Shown one piece after another: positions 17,013-24,882 of a stretch of DNA of 39,551 bases. The translations under genes and the position numbers were made by a program. The notes beneath the pieces are model-generated. The model worked only from the letters and a program-made list of their open reading frames with translations. It had not been told where the DNA came from and did not search any database. The first letter of the stretch is position 1. Each line of letters starts with the position of its first letter. The DNA comes from a virus. The DNA lies in the IMG/VR virus record IMGVR_UViG_3300027969_000201, positions 1 through 39,551 of that record; one strand, given 5' to 3'.

Positions 17013-17305
17013 TAGAAGGTTCCTCCAGAAATACCGCCAGTTGTGCCTGTCCCAACAGTCAACACACTCGTTGACGAATTATAGGAGAGATTAGTTGCTT
17101 GAGCTAGTGCGCTTGAACTAGAAGCAAATATGACTCCGTTGGCGGTAAACGAAGACAAATTCGTGCCGCCATTAGCGGTTGGAAGGACGCCCGTCACACC
17201 AGAAGTCAACGATAAACTATCCGCTTGGGACAAGTTTAAGGTGTCTCCAATCTGGAGTTCCTGTACGGACGTTCCGCTTAGAACAAGTGAGTATTTGGAT
17301 GCCAT
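17012..17305 (-). CDS. Short tail-fibre protein, 97 aa
   Basis: It carries the fibre repeat motif VLPTANGGTNLSSFTANGV (39-57), also seen as NGGTG/NGGSG units in the 758-residue protein, and ends GISGGTF, similar to the end of the 421-residue protein. It lies 10 bases after the 758-residue fibre gene. Confidence 0.68.
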   Translation of the reverse strand: MASKYSLVLSGTSVQELQIGDTLNLSQADSLSLTSGVTGVLPTANGGTNLSSFTANGVIFASSSSALAQATNLSYNSSTSVLTVGTGTTGGISGGTF

Positions 17306-17315
17306 TTTTTAATCC

Positions 17316-19592
17316 TCAGAAGCAAGTTACGTTGACGCTGGTAACCCCATTGTGCAACAGCACAGGGAAGTAACCATTTGCAATTGGAACGTCAACTACT
17401 GTTACGCCAGAGTGCAATGTGACAGGGAAGCCAGTGGAAAGCAGTTGCCATGATGGAACACCACTAGCTACCCTCAGAGCATAGCCTTCAGTGCCAATAG
17501 CCCTCTTAGACAACGTCGTGGAATTTGACGCATACAGCAAGTCACCAGTGGTGTATGAAGTCTGACCAGATCCACCATTTACAGCAGTCACTGGAGCCGT
17601 CAAAGCAAATTGAGTTCCTGTCAGCGTTAAGCCGTTGCCTGCTGTGTAGACCTGAGCTGAAGAGATCTGAGCAAACGTAATAGCTGTCGTACCAAATGTG
17701 ATCACACCTGTTGTCGTGCAGACGTATGTTTCACCAGCACCAGTGCTACCAGCTTGCACAAAGAAAGCGTCGTTGAAACCTAGAGCGTTAGGATCACGAA
17801 GACCGTATGTGTTTGCATCAGTTGCTCGAGTCAAAACCCAATTGGTTGAGACTGTACCAACAACCGTGACCGTGTACACGCCGTTCTGAGCTTGAGCTGT
17901 TTGGTTGTAAATCAACACACGCATACCAACGGTGGTTAACACACCGTCAATTGTCAACGCCGCTTGTGTACCTGCGTTGGTCAATGTAGCGCCAACACCA
18001 GACGAGCCGTTGTTGTAAGTTGCATTCAAGTTACCAGCAGTATCTGGAGACTCAACGTAAACAGGGCTATGGTATGAAATACCTTGAGTAACCAGTCCGT
18101 CAACATACTGCTTTGTGGCGACTTGCAACGCTGTAGAAGGATCTTGCGTAACAGCTACAGAAGTCAAACCACCTAAGGTGAGTGACGTAGCGCCTAGAGC
18201 AATGTTTGTTGTACCAACAGTAAGTGAACTGTTTGACAACTGAGCATTCGTAACGGTGCCGCTCAGATCAGTCGTTGGGACTGTCGGACTAGCGGTCATG
18301 GCTGTTACGCCAGTACCTTTAACGTAGCCAGTCAGTGTGTTTGCACCAGTACCACCATTGGCAGGGTTTAAAGTGCCTGCAAGAGTAATTGCACCACTTG
18401 TTGCAGAGGCAGGTGTCAGACCTGTAGTTCCTGCACTGAATGTGCTCACCAGAGCGCTTGTGCTACTTGCCGCAGTAAGCTGACCTTGTGCATTCACCGT
18501 GATGTTGGCGGCTGTATAGCTACCAGCGGTCACAGTGGTGTTGTCAATCGAAATTGTGCCTGTTGATGTGATTGGGCCACCAGTCAAACCAGTGCCAGTG
18601 TTGATCGACAGAACGCCAACACCAGTAGAGGCAAATGAAGTCCACGCTCCATTTAAATAACCTTCAAAAAGAAGTGAATCGGTGTTGTACCGCATCATTC
18701 CGTTTGAAGGGCTTACTGGACGTTGTGCAGTTCCACCAGTGGGCAACTTCACGTATGCGGTGCCGGGCAGTGTTGGATCAGTTGCAATGCTCACTACAGG
18801 TGTAGTCGAACCATTTGCAACAGCAATTTGACCTGCAGTTCCAGACACAGAGGTCACAGAACCATCGCCTGAACCCATTGTTGCCCATGCACCATTCACA
18901 TAAGCTTCCAAACGATTCAAGCTTGTGTTGTATCGAATCTCACCATTGTTTGGTACAGCAGGACGTTCTGCGCTTGTTCCAGCAGGGACTGTAAAACCTT
19001 CGGTGCCTGAAAGAACAGGATTGTTTGCAATTGCAATTGTTGGGTTGCCAGTGCCATTTCCATTGGCTACAGAAATTTGATTTGCGGTGCCAACAATGTT
19101 CACTGCTGTTGCAGTGGAACCGTTTTGAATTGACAGCAAACCAGTAGCAACACCTATATTGGCAATTGCACTTGAAATACCTGTTAATTGGAATGTTGGG
19201 TTGCCTGCACTTCCATTTCCATCGGTGACGCTTATACCGCCACCTGAAGTGCTAAGGGTACGTGCTACGAGGTCATTTGAGCTATTTTTGGCAACAACTC
19301 CAGTGCCAATGGTGTTCAAATCATTTACAAGACCTGTAAGCTCCAAACGGTAATACGATTGTGCTCCGCCATCTGTAAGGCTAAAGTTGCCGTCAGTCGA
19401 GAAATAACGACTGTTTGGCAGAGTAGGTTCCAGATTTTTAGTCAGGAACGTTTGTGTCTGTGTTGGGGATGCGGCAATTGCACCCGTAGTTGTCTGTACC
19501 GTCACCCCATTTTGGACAATCGGCACTGCCTCATTTCCAGTAATGGTTCCTGCGGATGGTAGCTGAGTGATTTGTACTTGTGCTGATGCCAT
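17316..19592 (-). CDS. Large tail fibre protein, 758 aa
   Basis: The N-terminal segment (VQITQLPSAGTITGNEAVPIVQNGVT) resembles fibre attachment regions. Two copies of a block with the pattern R-P-x-x-P-x-N-G-x-x-R-Y-N-T followed by a NGAW motif lie at about 200-240 and 282-320. NGGTG/NGGSG shaft motifs occur at about 412 and 672, and KQYVDGLVTQGISYHSPV at 494-511. The C-terminus holds two related strands (TLHSGVTVVDVP and LLHNGVTSVNV). It is a trimeric-fibre-like shaft protein. Confidence 0.82.
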   Translation of the reverse strand: MASAQVQITQLPSAGTITGNEAVPIVQNGVTVQTTTGAIAASPTQTQTFLTKNLEPTLPNSRYFSTDGNFSLTDGGAQSYYRLELTGLVNDLNTIGTGVVAKNSSNDLVARTLSTSGGGISVTDGNGSAGNPTFQLTGISSAIANIGVATGLLSIQNGSTATAVNIVGTANQISVANGNGTGNPTIAIANNPVLSGTEGFTVPAGTSAERPAVPNNGEIRYNTSLNRLEAYVNGAWATMGSGDGSVTSVSGTAGQIAVANGSTTPVVSIATDPTLPGTAYVKLPTGGTAQRPVSPSNGMMRYNTDSLLFEGYLNGAWTSFASTGVGVLSINTGTGLTGGPITSTGTISIDNTTVTAGSYTAANITVNAQGQLTAASSTSALVSTFSAGTTGLTPASATSGAITLAGTLNPANGGTGANTLTGYVKGTGVTAMTASPTVPTTDLSGTVTNAQLSNSSLTVGTTNIALGATSLTLGGLTSVAVTQDPSTALQVATKQYVDGLVTQGISYHSPVYVESPDTAGNLNATYNNGSSGVGATLTNAGTQAALTIDGVLTTVGMRVLIYNQTAQAQNGVYTVTVVGTVSTNWVLTRATDANTYGLRDPNALGFNDAFFVQAGSTGAGETYVCTTTGVITFGTTAITFAQISSAQVYTAGNGLTLTGTQFALTAPVTAVNGGSGQTSYTTGDLLYASNSTTLSKRAIGTEGYALRVASGVPSWQLLSTGFPVTLHSGVTVVDVPIANGYFPVLLHNGVTSVNVTCF

Positions 19593-19593
19593 A

Positions 19594-19929
19594 TCAAGGA
19601 CTCAAAATATCGAGGTTACCATTCTGTTCAGGAGTGGAAGTATTACCCTCGGTGGAAATAATAAACTGATCATTACCCCCTGTTACCAAGGAATTATCAT
19701 CAGTCGCAACACTAACATCTGGACGGGGATATTGCAACGTAATTTTTTCAGTTTTACGTGCTGGAAGTCTGTAAGGATCTTTCTCGTCCGCACACCCTTG
19801 TTGACACACCTTCAGACCCGGAAAATTGGGGTCTGGTTGTGCCTCAACAATTGCTCGCTTCATTTTACAACGATCACAGATAAAAATCGCTATTGAAGCA
19901 TTGCCTTCGGTGTTCAGGAATCTTGGCAT
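19594..19929 (-). CDS. Zinc-ribbon-like small phage protein, 111 aa
   Basis: The N-terminal 45 residues contain CDRC (18-21) and a second pair in VCQQGC (42-46) around DPNFPGL, followed by DEKDPYRLPARK. The two Cys pairs suggest one bound zinc. The C-terminal half is polar and disordered-looking. Proteins of this kind are common near neck genes of marine and freshwater podoviruses. The function is unknown; it is 1 base before the large fibre gene. Confidence 0.7.
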   Translation of the reverse strand: MPRFLNTEGNASIAIFICDRCKMKRAIVEAQPDPNFPGLKVCQQGCADEKDPYRLPARKTEKITLQYPRPDVSVATDDNSLVTGGNDQFIISTEGNTSTPEQNGNLDILSP

Positions 19930-19931
19930 GA

Positions 19932-21005
19932 TTACCTTGTGTACACACCTATGTTCGGAGCAAAGTAGATTGGCGACTTATCACGCTCTTCTTGCTCCGC
20001 CATGATGAAGTACTTCTCAGCTTGATTTTCAAGATAAGTAATACGTGCCAAGTCAACTTGTGGCAACTCCAAGCTCATCTGGTGAGCCAGCATGCTCTGA
20101 ATTGCCAACATCCAACGATCAGGGATAGCCAATTGACCACTCAAGGCACCAACATCTTCAATCTGGCTTGAATACCACACCGTCATTTGGTAGAAGGCGT
20201 CAGAAGGCGTAGGCCACAAAGTGATCGTAGCCTGAGGAATTGTGCGGTTCAACCAAAACTGAAACGGTTGATTAGCTGTGAAATTTTTGTTTGGCAGGTT
20301 TGTGTAGTCGTCGCGGTTCAAGCGAGCCATCGTGATTTCAGTGGAGTTAACTCCAAGGTACCACTCACGCACAGCCAAAGTTGTTCCACCAGTAGCAAGA
20401 AAACGGTAGTACTGGACGTTTGCGCCGGGGTCTATATCTTCCCAAATCCACTGTCCGTCAGTCACGGTGACGCTTGTACCCGTGTACAGCGTAGTCCATG
20501 TAGTGCCGTCAGTAGATGCTTGGAACGCATAACTCCACGTTGCGCTACCACCACCAGCCACATAAGGCATAAAGCCAATAGAGCCGATGTATTGAGGTTG
20601 GTTTGTACCGTAGTTAACTACAAAATTGCCGTTTGCAGTTGTTTGTTGGCAATACGTTGCAATGTCGCCATCATAGATATTGGCAACAGTTCCGCCTGCC
20701 GATGTCGTATAACCACCCGTAGGACGTGTCATCCAGCGGTATAGAGCGTTTAAAACGTCATTCCCACCCACAGGTAGCAGGTACTCGTATTTATTCGGCT
20801 GGAGGCCGTATACGTACTTCTTGATAGCAAAGTACTGGATACCTTGATTGATCAAGTTGCTTAAAAGGAAAAACAACGATTGTTTTGCGCTCAAAACCTG
20901 CTCAGAAGTCAACTCCTCAGCCAGCTTACCGCACCGACGTGCTCCGTTGTCAATCAGGTTTTGAACCGTGACGACTGTTTGACCGACTGTGCCGCTGTAT
21001 GCCAT
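19932..21005 (-). CDS. P22 gp4-like head-tail connector with inserted discoidin-like domain, 357 aa
   Basis: Residues 1-92 (TVQNLIDNGARRCGKLAEELTSEQ, then FFLLSNLINQGIQYFAIKKY) and 218-357 (ITMARLNRDDYTNLPNK, FWLNRT, ITLWPTP, IPDRWMLAIQSMLAHQMSLE) read as one continuous gp4-type connector. Between them, at about 95-218, sits a F5/8 type C (discoidin)-like domain: NIYDGDIATYC, YIGSIGFMPY, YAFQASTDGTTWTTLY, VQYYRFLATGGTTLAVREWYLG. The connector ring binds beneath the portal; the insert would project outward. It lies between basic GG-motif genes and the fibre genes. Confidence 0.78.
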   Translation of the reverse strand: MAYSGTVGQTVVTVQNLIDNGARRCGKLAEELTSEQVLSAKQSLFFLLSNLINQGIQYFAIKKYVYGLQPNKYEYLLPVGGNDVLNALYRWMTRPTGGYTTSAGGTVANIYDGDIATYCQQTTANGNFVVNYGTNQPQYIGSIGFMPYVAGGGSATWSYAFQASTDGTTWTTLYTGTSVTVTDGQWIWEDIDPGANVQYYRFLATGGTTLAVREWYLGVNSTEITMARLNRDDYTNLPNKNFTANQPFQFWLNRTIPQATITLWPTPSDAFYQMTVWYSSQIEDVGALSGQLAIPDRWMLAIQSMLAHQMSLELPQVDLARITYLENQAEKYFIMAEQEERDKSPIYFAPNIGVYTR

Positions 21006-21014
21006 GTTATTTCC

Positions 21015-21263
21015 TTACCATCCGGGGCAATTCCACCGTTGCATTGAAGCTCGCGCTCTACTGCCTTTTTCGCTCTTCTCAGCGACTGGCCCCATTCTCG
21101 CGCAGAACGAGTCCCTACGCGCACCACCTTGCGGTTGTGGTGCCTTTAAATTTGAACCTGTCTCGCGGTTGTACTTGGCTCGACCTTTTGCAGTCAAACC
21201 AGCACCCTGTTTTGCAGGGAGCTTCTCACCACGACCAATAGCTAAAGATGGATTCTTTGCCAT
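21015..21263 (-). CDS. Small basic phage protein (DUF6321-like), 82 aa
   Basis: The motifs GAGLTAKGRAKYNRETGSNLK and RRDSFCARM are typical of a short basic protein family common in cyanophages. No catalytic residues are known. I chose ATG 21263, just after the upstream stop, over a TTG start four codons earlier. It ends WNCPGW, part of a pattern of Cys/Trp C-termini in this cluster. Confidence 0.75.
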   Translation of the reverse strand: MAKNPSLAIGRGEKLPAKQGAGLTAKGRAKYNRETGSNLKAPQPQGGARRDSFCARMGPVAEKSEKGSRARASMQRWNCPGW

Positions 21264-21265
21264 GA

Positions 21266-21718
21266 TTACCAACAAGAGTTAGATTTTTTAACCGCGCCAC
21301 CAGACTTCTTAGGCACATTTGATTTGCGATGCTCACCAAGTGATAGCTTAATGAATTTTTTTAATTGGTTAGGACGGTCAGCTTTTTCACGCATAGTCTC
21401 TTCCCGTCTTGCGTCTGTATCGTAAGCAACTCTTTTTGCAGTAGGATCATTTATGGCATAAATTTCACGCCTATCGGTTTGACCTTCGCGTGGCATCCTG
21501 TGTTGTGCATTCATGTAAGTACGTGCTCGTAACTTATCTTCAAGAGGGTGAAAATAATTTGGCGCTCCGCCTGCGCTCATTTTGGCTGTTCGGGCGGATT
21601 GTCTGAAGGCTTTAGACGTTGGCGCACCTTCGCTACCAACTCGGCGCATTTTCTCGCCAGACCCTTTAGCGATTCTTTCACGTTTTCGATGAATATTTTC
21701 ATATAGACCTTGTTTCAT
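21266..21718 (-). CDS. Basic virion-type protein, 150 aa
   Basis: The N-terminus (KQGLYENIHRKRERIAKGSG, then APTSKAFRQSARTAK at 32-46) is a recurrent phage motif of unknown function. The protein is highly basic, with predicted helices but no membrane segment. It ends KKSGGAV followed by KKSNSCW, combining the GG motif and the Cys-Trp tail found in neighbours. It may bind nucleic acid or be packaged. Confidence 0.72.
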   Translation of the reverse strand: MKQGLYENIHRKRERIAKGSGEKMRRVGSEGAPTSKAFRQSARTAKMSAGGAPNYFHPLEDKLRARTYMNAQHRMPREGQTDRREIYAINDPTAKRVAYDTDARREETMREKADRPNQLKKFIKLSLGEHRKSNVPKKSGGAVKKSNSCW

Positions 21719-21721
21719 GAT

Positions 21722-22228
21722 TTACCAGCAGGAACTGCCACCTGTTTTGAATGGAGCGGGTTTACCTTTGCCAATCTTTTCAGACCACTCTTTACGAGCA
21801 GAATCAGCAATTGGTGCTTTTGATGTTTTAGCTTTGAACTTCAATTTTTCAGATTGCTCGCGACGTCCCCATCGATCTTGAATCTTTTTGTTTTCTTCTG
21901 TATCACCAGCGCGTTTAGCCATCATGGACATGTTGCTAGCCGCCGCATTCTTTCTGCGCATAGACTTCTGTTTGTTTAAAACAGCAGAGCTAATGCGAGG
22001 GGTTTCTTGCGGCTCATCATCTTCATCTTTCAATTGACCAGTAGCGCTTTTGTAATCCCAATCGCTGTCATAGTCATATGGACTCATAGAGCCTCCAGTA
22101 GCCTTTTTAGCCATACGTTTAGTGCTGTAAGCAATTGCTACGGCTTGCTTTTGGGGCTTGCCTGCGGCGATCTCAGCTTTAATGTTTGACTTGAACGCCT
22201 TGTCAGATTTTGATTTGATGAGCGGCAT
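21722..22228 (-). CDS. Basic virion-type protein, 168 aa
   Basis: Residues 1-37 (PLIKSKSDKAFKSNIKAEIA, AGKPQKQAVAIAYSTKR) are a widespread small domain at the N-terminus of phage basic proteins. GG motifs appear at KKATGGSM (41-48) and at the very end, FKTGGSSCW. Basic and acidic low-complexity sequence lies between. No enzyme motif is visible. Confidence 0.72.
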   Translation of the reverse strand: MPLIKSKSDKAFKSNIKAEIAAGKPQKQAVAIAYSTKRMAKKATGGSMSPYDYDSDWDYKSATGQLKDEDDEPQETPRISSAVLNKQKSMRRKNAAASNMSMMAKRAGDTEENKKIQDRWGRREQSEKLKFKAKTSKAPIADSARKEWSEKIGKGKPAPFKTGGSSCW

Positions 22229-22236
22229 GGTTTTCC

Positions 22237-22641
22237 TTAGGTGTAAGACTTAACCATCTCAAGCACAACGGTGTATGTATCGCCAGAACTTGCGTCAGAA
22301 GTACTAAACACAATGTTACCGTTTTTACCTGTACCAGAATTATTAGTAATGCCGCCAAATTTTGAAAAGTCATTTTCGTAATTACTATTTACGTTTGACA
22401 GGAAAAAAGGAACGTCTGTTGTTGCGTCCCAGTACATACGTACTTCCATGCCGTGGCAAGCAGAAGTGATCTTTGTAACTGTCACACCACTACAAGCTTT
22501 TCCAGAATTACTTGCGGCAAGACTAGAAGCGGTTACTTTTGTAACTGCTGTTTCACCAGTGCCATCACTGATGTTTGTAAATTTCATGATTGCCAGACGC
22601 TCACCATCGAGTAGCGTTTGACTTGTAACTGCATCAGCCAT
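22237..22641 (-). CDS. Conserved virion structural-type protein, 134 aa
   Basis: The motifs MKFTNISDGTGETAVTKV (19-36), MEVRMYWDATTDVPFF (65-80) and SSGDTYTVVLEMVKSY (118-133) are conserved in many marine and freshwater phage genomes and suggest a beta sandwich. The function is not established. It follows a terminator (22657-22681) and a good ribosome site (GGAGAATAAATT). Confidence 0.75.
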   Translation of the reverse strand: MADAVTSQTLLDGERLAIMKFTNISDGTGETAVTKVTASSLAASNSGKACSGVTVTKITSACHGMEVRMYWDATTDVPFFLSNVNSNYENDFSKFGGITNNSGTGKNGNIVFSTSDASSGDTYTVVLEMVKSYT

Positions 22642-22656
22642 AATTTATTCTCCGAT

Positions 22657-22681
22657 AAAAAGTGGGAGCCGAAGCCCCCAC
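22657..22681 (-). terminator. Terminator-like hairpin with TTCG tetraloop
   Basis: Read on the minus strand, GTGGGGGC-TTCG-GCTCCCAC forms an 8-pair stem (one G-T) closed by a UUCG tetraloop and followed by TTTTT. It lies between the GG-motif gene and the 134-residue structural gene. Confidence 0.65.
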
Positions 22682-22686
22682 CTTAC

Positions 22687-23826
22687 TTAACAACCGCCGC
22701 CACGCTTTTTGCTTGCAGGAGCTACAGTCACTGATTTCTCAGTCTTTGTAACACTACCAGCAGGCTTGGGGGTCATACCCATCATGCTCTTCGCACCTTG
22801 AAACAACTTGCTAGGAATACTACGGATGGCTTTCGCCATGTCCATTTCTTCCTCGCTTGGCCCAATGGATTTATCGTATGCGCCTTTTGATGCGTCTACG
22901 GTGCTTCCAGTGTTATAGCGTTTCGCTGTGCCACCATGCTTATAGCGAGAGTGTTCTACTTGGTTCTTGGCTGTTGAGTGAGCATCTTCAGCGTCATCAG
23001 TGTGTGAGTCGCCTTCAGTTAGATACTTACCGTCAGGAGTATAGAACTTAGTTCTGTACTCTTGCCAGTCACGATCCTTGTAAACTTTAGCTACATGTCC
23101 TTTAGGGCCAGTGTAGGTCTTCAAAAGGCGGAGGTTTGGTTTCTCCGCTTTTTCAACCTTACCGCCTTTAGCAAAAGTCCCAGACTGCAGACTGTTTGCT
23201 ATTGGCTTTGAGACTGGCTTTTTGGGCATCGCGACGGGTTTGCCTGTATCAACAGTTCCCCCCGTCGCGTAGGCTTTTTTTGTGGAACCACCCATCTTGT
23301 AACCACCACCATTAGCCTTAGCAACGCCACCAGTTTTATAGCCACCGCCATTACCCAACTTCACACCACCAGTGTTGGCGGGTGAATGATCGGGTTTGGC
23401 TGTAACCATCTTTGTCTCGCCCTTGGTTGACTTGATGATGCCACCATCTTTGAAGCCACCTTGACCGTTGACAACGCCACCAGTTGCAAACTTCTTACCA
23501 GCCATAGCCTTCTTGATCATTGCACGATCTTGAGCGGCGTCTTCATGCTTGTCAGTCTTACCACCTTTTTTCATCAGGGTAGGACTCATAGCAGGCTTTG
23601 CCATCATCGCTTTACGACGAGCCGCCATAGACGGTTTCATGGGGCTAGCCGCAGGCGCTAAACCACCACGAGCAGGCGTAGCTGGCATTGCTTGAGCAGG
23701 CATAGTTGACTGCATGGGCATGTACCCACCGTCCATCTTATGCTCTACTTTGCCGCCTTTCTTTAGCTTCAGGATAACTGAAGGCTCAGTGGTCATCATT
23801 TTGACCATTGGTTTAAATTGTCCCAT
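22687..23826 (-). CDS. Gly-Gly-motif repeat protein, basic, 379 aa
   Basis: It contains about a dozen short motifs of the type K/A-x-G-G-x-V/A, for example LKKGGKV (21-27), MKKGGKT (85-91), FATGGVV (113-119), YKTGGVA (163-169), YATGGTV (186-192) and FAKGGKV (218-224), separated by Lys/Met/Pro-rich spacers. A compact domain lies at about 230-295 (RLLKTYTGPKGHVAKVYKD, DWQEYRTKFYTPDGKY). It ends KKRGGGC. I chose ATG 23826 because it has AAGGAGAGCAAC upstream. The function is unknown; it shares motifs with the 1676-residue protein. Confidence 0.78.
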   Translation of the reverse strand: MGQFKPMVKMMTTEPSVILKLKKGGKVEHKMDGGYMPMQSTMPAQAMPATPARGGLAPAASPMKPSMAARRKAMMAKPAMSPTLMKKGGKTDKHEDAAQDRAMIKKAMAGKKFATGGVVNGQGGFKDGGIIKSTKGETKMVTAKPDHSPANTGGVKLGNGGGYKTGGVAKANGGGYKMGGSTKKAYATGGTVDTGKPVAMPKKPVSKPIANSLQSGTFAKGGKVEKAEKPNLRLLKTYTGPKGHVAKVYKDRDWQEYRTKFYTPDGKYLTEGDSHTDDAEDAHSTAKNQVEHSRYKHGGTAKRYNTGSTVDASKGAYDKSIGPSEEEMDMAKAIRSIPSKLFQGAKSMMGMTPKPAGSVTKTEKSVTVAPASKKRGGGC

Positions 23827-23836
23827 GTTGCTCTCC

Positions 23837-24814
23837 TTATGCTTGTGTGACGCCAAACGCGCCAACACGAGTTGCATTCGGGCCTGCCGCAATTGCTGGC
23901 AGGGCTATTCCCATTACAAGACGCTTGATACCGTCACAAGCAGACGAGGGCAAATAAGTACCCCTCACATCACCAGTGGTTGTGGTTGCTGTGGCGGTAG
24001 CGGCAACAGTCATAGTTCCAGCATCTTCAGCCAAAGTATTGTCCCAACCAGCGCGGGTAACGTAGCCTCTATCAATGATACGCAATGGTGCGCCCAAGAT
24101 GTCGGTTGTACCTACCGCAACAGTTACCACACTTCCGCCAGAAGCAGTAACACTAGAGATCTGGTAGAAGGCTTTTTTACCATTGACAGTTGTTGACGCC
24201 ACTGTTCCTGTTGCAATTACCTCGCTCATGGCTTGACCGTAGTAGTCGTAACCAGAAACAGTAATGTTGACAGAAGTTGGTGAACCAGCACCAGTGGTTG
24301 TACATACGGCACGAGGGCAATCAAGTTGCAAACCTGTTGTACCGCCAGTAATGGTTGTTGATGTAACACCAGCACCTGCGGCAAGCGTGAGCGTGGTAGC
24401 AGTTGTGATGGCGGCGGCAACAATGTTGGTCGTCAGTTTTGCCTGTGGTACAGCGTCCCAAATATAGACGCGACCCAATGGGCCAACACCTACAGTCATT
24501 GTGGATGGGTTTTGCAACAAAGCATTACCAGAGCCAACGATTGTGGAGCTTGCTACAGTTTGTGAGGCACTTACGGTGTAAGTTCCTACACCGCCAGAAC
24601 CTGTACCAAAAGCGGTAATGTAAGTTCCATTGGTAAGTGACGTTGAACTGTCAATAAACATACCAACAGCAATATTGTCACCAGAAAGCATTGCGGTGAC
24701 GGTTAGTGTAGTGGTAGAAATTGAACCAGTAAAAGTTGCAACAGCAGGGTAGGTGTCCGCACCTTGATAGGTAACAGCGGAACCTAAAAATAGGTCATCT
24801 GAAAATTGTGGCAT
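23837..24814 (-). CDS. Virion structural-type protein with inserted Thr/Gly beta module, 325 aa
   Basis: The family-like part ([15 protein letters not shown] at 4-18, then [24 protein letters not shown] at 102-125, and a C-terminal part with [20 protein letters not shown]) looks like a phage structural protein of unknown role. Residues about 27-93 are a separate module ([33 protein letters not shown]) also present in the 662-residue protein. Start has AAGGAGAAGATCAA upstream. It is the first gene after the major capsid terminator. Confidence 0.72.
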   Translation of the reverse strand: MPQFSDDLFLGSAVTYQGADTYPAVATFTGSISTTTLTVTAMLSGDNIAVGMFIDSSTSLTNGTYITAFGTGSGGVGTYTVSASQTVASSTIVGSGNALLQNPSTMTVGVGPLGRVYIWDAVPQAKLTTNIVAAAITTATTLTLAAGAGVTSTTITGGTTGLQLDCPRAVCTTTGAGSPTSVNITVSGYDYYGQAMSEVIATGTVASTTVNGKKAFYQISSVTASGGSVVTVAVGTTDILGAPLRIIDRGYVTRAGWDNTLAEDAGTMTVAATATATTTTGDVRGTYLPSSACDGIKRLVMGIALPAIAAGPNATRVGAFGVTQA

Positions 24815-24846
24815 TTGATCTTCTCCTTGAAAAGCTTGATCAGATT

Positions 24847-24879
24847 AAAAAAAAGGGGTGGAGTATATTCCACCCCTTT
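24847..24879 (-). terminator. Strong intrinsic terminator after the major capsid gene
   Basis: On the minus strand AAAGGGGTGGA, six loop bases and its perfect complement TCCACCCCTTT (11 pairs) are followed by a T8 run starting inside the stem edge. It lies just past the capsid stop and would limit read-through into later genes. Confidence 0.85.
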
Positions 24880-24882
24880 GGC

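Noticed and set aside
20187-20744. Plus-strand 185-residue frame
   Set aside because: It is antisense to the connector gene, and its composition is Cys/Arg/Ser-rich without any domain.
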